Assembly (NCBI GenBank): GCA_963775015.1
Contig: CAVZHI010000017.1
Location: 1-64,000, forward strand
Reading direction: 5' to 3'
Length of the DNA stretch: 64,000 nt
DNA from: JAEMQF01 sp963775015
GTDB taxonomy: Bacteria > Pseudomonadota > Gammaproteobacteria > Burkholderiales > Burkholderiaceae_C
Shown here: in pieces, positions 61,393 through 64,000 of the stretch
Layout of the letters: every line of letters begins with the position of its first letter
Numbering within the stretch: position 1 is the stretch's first letter
Position numbers and translations under genes: made by a program
Notes under the pieces: generated by a model
Database searches by the model: none
Told to the model about the DNA's origin: nothing
What the model saw: only the letters and a program-made list of their open reading frames with translations

Positions 61393-62190
61393 TCAGCGCC
61401 GTGCCAGCGCCTGGCGGATCGCCGCGACGCTCTGGGCAACGATCAGCTCGACGCCTGTCTTGCCCAGCGCGCTGCTGGCCGCGCGCGGGTCGCCGGCGAC
61501 GCCGCTGCTCGGCTCGTCGGCGAGCGCGAAACGCGCCTCGCGCACCCCGCTGGGGTCCAGCGCGAGCAGCAGCGACGTGTCCGCGCTCGCCGCGTGCGTG
61601 CCGATTTGGCCCTGCGTCAAACCCTGCTCGCGCAGGGCCTGGATGTAGGGGCCTTGGGTGGCGCGGTAATACTCGGCGATGAAGTGCACGCGCACTTTGG
61701 AGGCGGCCCATTCGCGGTTCAATTTCGCCGCCACGCCTTGCAGGTGCGCCTGGTAGTTGCCCGAGTCGCCGAGCAGCACGATGTCGCGAAACCCGGCCTG
61801 GCGAAAACTCCGCGCCGCGCCTTCGAGAACGGCGCGAAACGCGTCGTCGGGCACCGAGATCGTCCCCGGGAAACGCATGTGGCCGGTGGGCGGGTCGATG
61901 CGGCCTTCGGGAACGTAGGCGAGCACCGGCGCGACGAGCGTCCGGCCGAGTTCGCCGGCGATTCGCGCGCTGAGCAGTCGGGCGCGCACGTTGTGTTTGC
62001 CGAGCACCATGTGCGGGCCGTTCTGCTCGGTGCCGCCCACCGGAACGATGATCGTCGTCGTGCCGCCGCGCAGCGCGTCACGAACTTCGGTCCAGGTCAG
62101 GTCTTCGAGGAAGACGCTCGCCGGCGCGGCAGCGGCAGCGCCGGACAGCAGTGCCACCACGAGCAGCAGACAGGGCAGGAAGCGGCGCAT
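61393..62190 (-). CDS. creatininase family amidohydrolase, exported
   Basis: A 265-residue protein with a signal peptide (MRRFLPCLLLVVALLSGAAA). Metal-binding residues appear in IIVPVGGTEQNGPHMVLGKH, LAYVPEGRIDPPTGHMRFPG and DIVLLGDSGNYQAHLQGVAA, GTHAASADTSLLLAL. Export is unusual for creatininases, which are mostly cytoplasmic. Substrate unknown. Confidence 0.8.
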   Translation of the reverse strand: MRRFLPCLLLVVALLSGAAAAAPASVFLEDLTWTEVRDALRGGTTTIIVPVGGTEQNGPHMVLGKHNVRARLLSARIAGELGRTLVAPVLAYVPEGRIDPPTGHMRFPGTISVPDDAFRAVLEGAARSFRQAGFRDIVLLGDSGNYQAHLQGVAAKLNREWAASKVRVHFIAEYYRATQGPYIQALREQGLTQGQIGTHAASADTSLLLALDPSGVREARFALADEPSSGVAGDPRAASSALGKTGVELIVAQSVAAIRQALARR

Positions 62191-62265
62191 CGGCGTCAGG
62201 GTCGGAAACGCCGGAAGCGGCGATGCGCAAATGTAAGATGAACCCGCTGCGGCGCGCGCATCCAT

Positions 62266-62346
62266 GTCATCCCGGCGAAAGCCGGGATCCACTGCCGGCA
62301 GAGCGCGAGCGGTTGAACAGTGGACCCCGGCTTTCGCCGGGGTGAC
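62266..62346. repeat. REP-like inverted pair
   Basis: GTCATCCCGGCGAAAGCCGG and, inverted, CCCCGGCTTTCGCCGGGGTG flank a 25-bp spacer bounded by CACTG/CAGTG. It is the fullest of the three copies in the window and marks the junction with the broken panE gene. Confidence 0.8.
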
Positions 62347-62365
62347 ACACCGGAGAGCACATGCG

Positions 62366-62771
62366 ATGAAGTTTGCCGTGATGGGCGCAGGCGCAGTCGG
62401 TTGCTACTACGGCGGCAGGCTCGCGCGCGGCGGCAATCAGGTCACGCTGATCGGCCGCGCGCTGCACGTCGACGCGGTGGGGCCAGGGTGTGCCGGCCGT
62501 GATGCACGATGTGGTGCAGGAGTGCCTGGCGGTGGCGGCTGCCCTCGGTGTGGTGCTGCCGCAGGGCATCGAGGAGTCGGTGCGAGGCATCGCGCACTCG
62601 ATGTCGAATCAAACCTCGTCGACCGCCCAAGACCTGGTGCGCGGCCGGCGCACCGAAATCGACCACCTGAACGGCTGCGTCGTGCGCATGGGCGAGCAGC
62701 ACGCTGTGGCCACGCCGGTGAACCGCACCTTGCTGAGCCTGGTGAAGTTGCTCGAGCGACCCGCGGGCTGA
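62366..62771 (+). pseudogene. 2-dehydropantoate 2-reductase (ApbA/PanE) with its middle deleted
   Basis: The N-terminus MKFAVMGAGAVGCYYGGRLA, RGGNQVTLIGRALHVDAV and C-terminus SMSNQTSSTAQDLVRGRRTE, IDHLNGCVVRMGEQHAVATP remain, in different frames. About 150 central residues are missing (135 of about 300 remain). Confidence 0.7.
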
Positions 62772-62846
62772 GCGCCGCTTGCGCAATCGGCCCCGCAGCC
62801 CTACGCTTTCGGGGCTGGAGGCGCCATTTTGCGGGTCGCGGCCCGG

Positions 62847-62871
62847 TCAATTCAATTCAGTTCAACTCAAT
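62847..62871 (+). repeat. TCAAT pentamer run
   Basis: TCAAT TCAAT TCAGT TCAAC TCAAT, five near-identical pentamers just before the RBS of the lipoprotein gene. Slippage could vary expression. Confidence 0.5.
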
Positions 62872-62888
62872 CCACCAAGGAACATCGC

Positions 62889-63359
62889 ATGAAGCTTTGC
62901 AAACGACTCATCGTGACGCTGCTGTTCGCCGCAGGACTCGCTGCTTGCGCGAGCAAGCCGGCGAGCACGGAGACTGCTTCCAACGCAGCCAAACCCGCCG
63001 CGGCGCCTGCAGCCGCGCCGGCGCGCGACCCGAACGTGCGCATCGTCAAGTCGCGCGACGGCAAGTTCGACGGCGAAATGGTGGGTGTCGCCGCAGTCAA
63101 CAGCAAGTTCGCGAAATTGCAGATCGGCATGGAACTCAATGAAGTGACGAAGCTGATCGGCGGCGGCGACTCCCAGTACCGGCACGAAACGGGCAAACGC
63201 TGGATTCCGTTTTACTTCGGCAACGACGTGCAACGCATCGTCGTGACGTACAACAACGAAGGTTGCCTGGCGTTCACGGGGGGCAATCAATTCGGCGCCG
63301 GCGGCAACGAACTGATTCGCATCACGGCCGACCCCAGCCTCGCGCGCTGCAAGGAGTGA
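62889..63359 (+). CDS. lipoprotein of unknown function
   Basis: A 156-residue protein with a clear lipobox (LIVTLLFAAGLAACASKPAS), an Ala/Pro-rich linker and a small domain (AKLQIGMELNEVTKLIGGGD, WIPFYFGNDVQRIVVTYNNE) reminiscent of BamE/SmpA-type folds. No family assigned. AAGGAACATCGC precedes the ATG. Confidence 0.7.
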   Translation: MKLCKRLIVTLLFAAGLAACASKPASTETASNAAKPAAAPAAAPARDPNVRIVKSRDGKFDGEMVGVAAVNSKFAKLQIGMELNEVTKLIGGGDSQYRHETGKRWIPFYFGNDVQRIVVTYNNEGCLAFTGGNQFGAGGNELIRITADPSLARCKE

Positions 63360-63420
63360 GCGACGCCCCGCCGGCGTCGCGCGACCCCGCCTCACAATGG
63401 CAGGCAACCAAGGAAGCCCG

Positions 63421-64000
63421 ATGACCCCTGTCGCCCCAAGTTCTCTCGTCGCGGCGATCGACGCCGCCGCCCGATCCGTCGAAGCCCAGGTGATCGCGTG
63501 GCGGCGCGACATCCACGAGCACCCCGAACTGGGCAACCGCGAGTTCCGTACCGGAAAGCTCGTCGCCGAACATTTGCGCAAGCTCGGCTTTGACGAAGTG
63601 CGGACCGAAGTCGCGCACACCGGTGTCGTCGGCCTGTTGAAGGGCGCGCTGCCCGGGCCGGTGGTGGCGCTTCGCGCCGACATGGACGCGCTGCCGGTGA
63701 CCGAGGAAGTGAACCTGCCATTTGCGTCCAAGGTGCGAACGCAATGGAACGGTGAAGAGGTCGGCGTGATGCACGCCTGCGGCCACGACACCCACACCGC
63801 GATCCTGATGGGCGTGGCGACTGTGCTCGCCGGGCAGCGCGCGAAATTGCGCGGCTCGGTCAAGTTCCTGTTCCAGCCTGCCGAGGAAATGCCGCCCGAA
63901 GGCGAAGACGGCGGGGCGAAGATGATGGTCGAGCAGGGCGCGATGGAGAACCCGCGGCCGCACGCGGTGTTCGGCCTGCACGTCACGTCGATCCTGCCGG
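63421..64000 (+). CDS. M20 family metallopeptidase/amidohydrolase (runs off the window)
   Basis: The first 193 residues are present. WRRDIHEHPELGNREFRTGK, VVALRADMDALPVTEEVNLP and VMHACGHDTHTAILMGVATV carry zinc ligands and the catalytic base; LFQPAEEMPPEGEDGGAKMM follows. This is the hippurate hydrolase/aminoacylase branch of M20. Cytosolic, substrate unknown. Confidence 0.88.
   Translation, partial: MTPVAPSSLVAAIDAAARSVEAQVIAWRRDIHEHPELGNREFRTGKLVAEHLRKLGFDEVRTEVAHTGVVGLLKGALPGPVVALRADMDALPVTEEVNLPFASKVRTQWNGEEVGVMHACGHDTHTAILMGVATVLAGQRAKLRGSVKFLFQPAEEMPPEGEDGGAKMMVEQGAMENPRPHAVFGLHVTSILP

Overview
The window is GC-rich DNA that looks like a sulfur-oxidising betaproteobacterium of the order Burkholderiales. 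The signs are tripartite-tricarboxylate (Bug/TctC) binding proteins, CaiB/BaiF remnants, a soxCDYZAXB cluster, an NrtR-controlled NAD operon and REP-like palindromes. This is inference from gene content; no rRNA or phylogenetic marker is present.

Layout. (1) 1-5.9 kb is an accessory block: two near-identical Phd/YefM-like antitoxin genes flank a HipA-like kinase/DUF3037 pair, followed by a nuclease-fold protein and a NERD-UvrD helicase. (2) 5.9-10.7 kb holds AzlCD, a GST, an adenine deaminase and a large flavoprotein. (3) 10.7-13.8 kb is a gene graveyard (ends of SWIM, Bug, CaiB and VWA genes, and a 59-bp duplication) with an intact VapBC and an RlaP-type nucleotidyltransferase. (4) 13.8-15.4 kb carries a retron-like reverse transcriptase preceded by a densely folded intergenic region. 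(5) 16-25.3 kb is the most unusual part. One minus-strand block joins about 15 tRNA genes and tRNA-like genes, including a tRNA-Pro with a hairpin insert in its T loop, to SEC-C, HNH, slipin, RtcB RNA ligase, MoxR ATPase and VWA-metallopeptidase genes. It is preceded by an rrn-like boxB/boxA leader and looks like an RNA-repair plus tRNA-replacement island. (6) 25.7-33.9 kb has a small HTH protein, then an NAD salvage operon (SPFH, NAD-kinase-like, nicotinamidase-like, pncB, nadE, nadM-Nudix) divergent from nrtR with two operator palindromes. (7) 34-42 kb has a CMD-Rieske fusion, a universal stress protein, TauE and a cytoplasmic sulfite dehydrogenase (soeABC-like). (8) 42-53.4 kb has soxCDYZAXB, DsrE, a PEP-synthase-like protein, YeeE/YedE, a SqrR-like ArsR regulator and SoxW. 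(9) 53.5-64 kb holds BMP, leuCD, TPR, Bug, lectin-like, beta-propeller, creatininase and M20 peptidase genes.

Quality warning. At least 14 otherwise recognisable genes are broken, mostly by what reads as a single inserted base, often in a short homopolymer. Gene lengths modulo 3 agree with this. Because well-conserved genes (pncB, soxB, soeA, rtcB) are hit, uncorrected sequencing indels are at least as likely as real gene decay. Such genes are given here as one reconstructed span with the break noted.

How it fits together. Sox enzymes oxidise thiosulfate in the periplasm. Sulfite can be oxidised by SoeABC or exported by TauE, and a persulfide-type ArsR repressor sits on a perfect ATTC-N8-GAAT site. 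The tRNA/RtcB island and the neighbouring NAD operon could both serve recovery from RNA- or NAD-targeting stress, but that link is inference.
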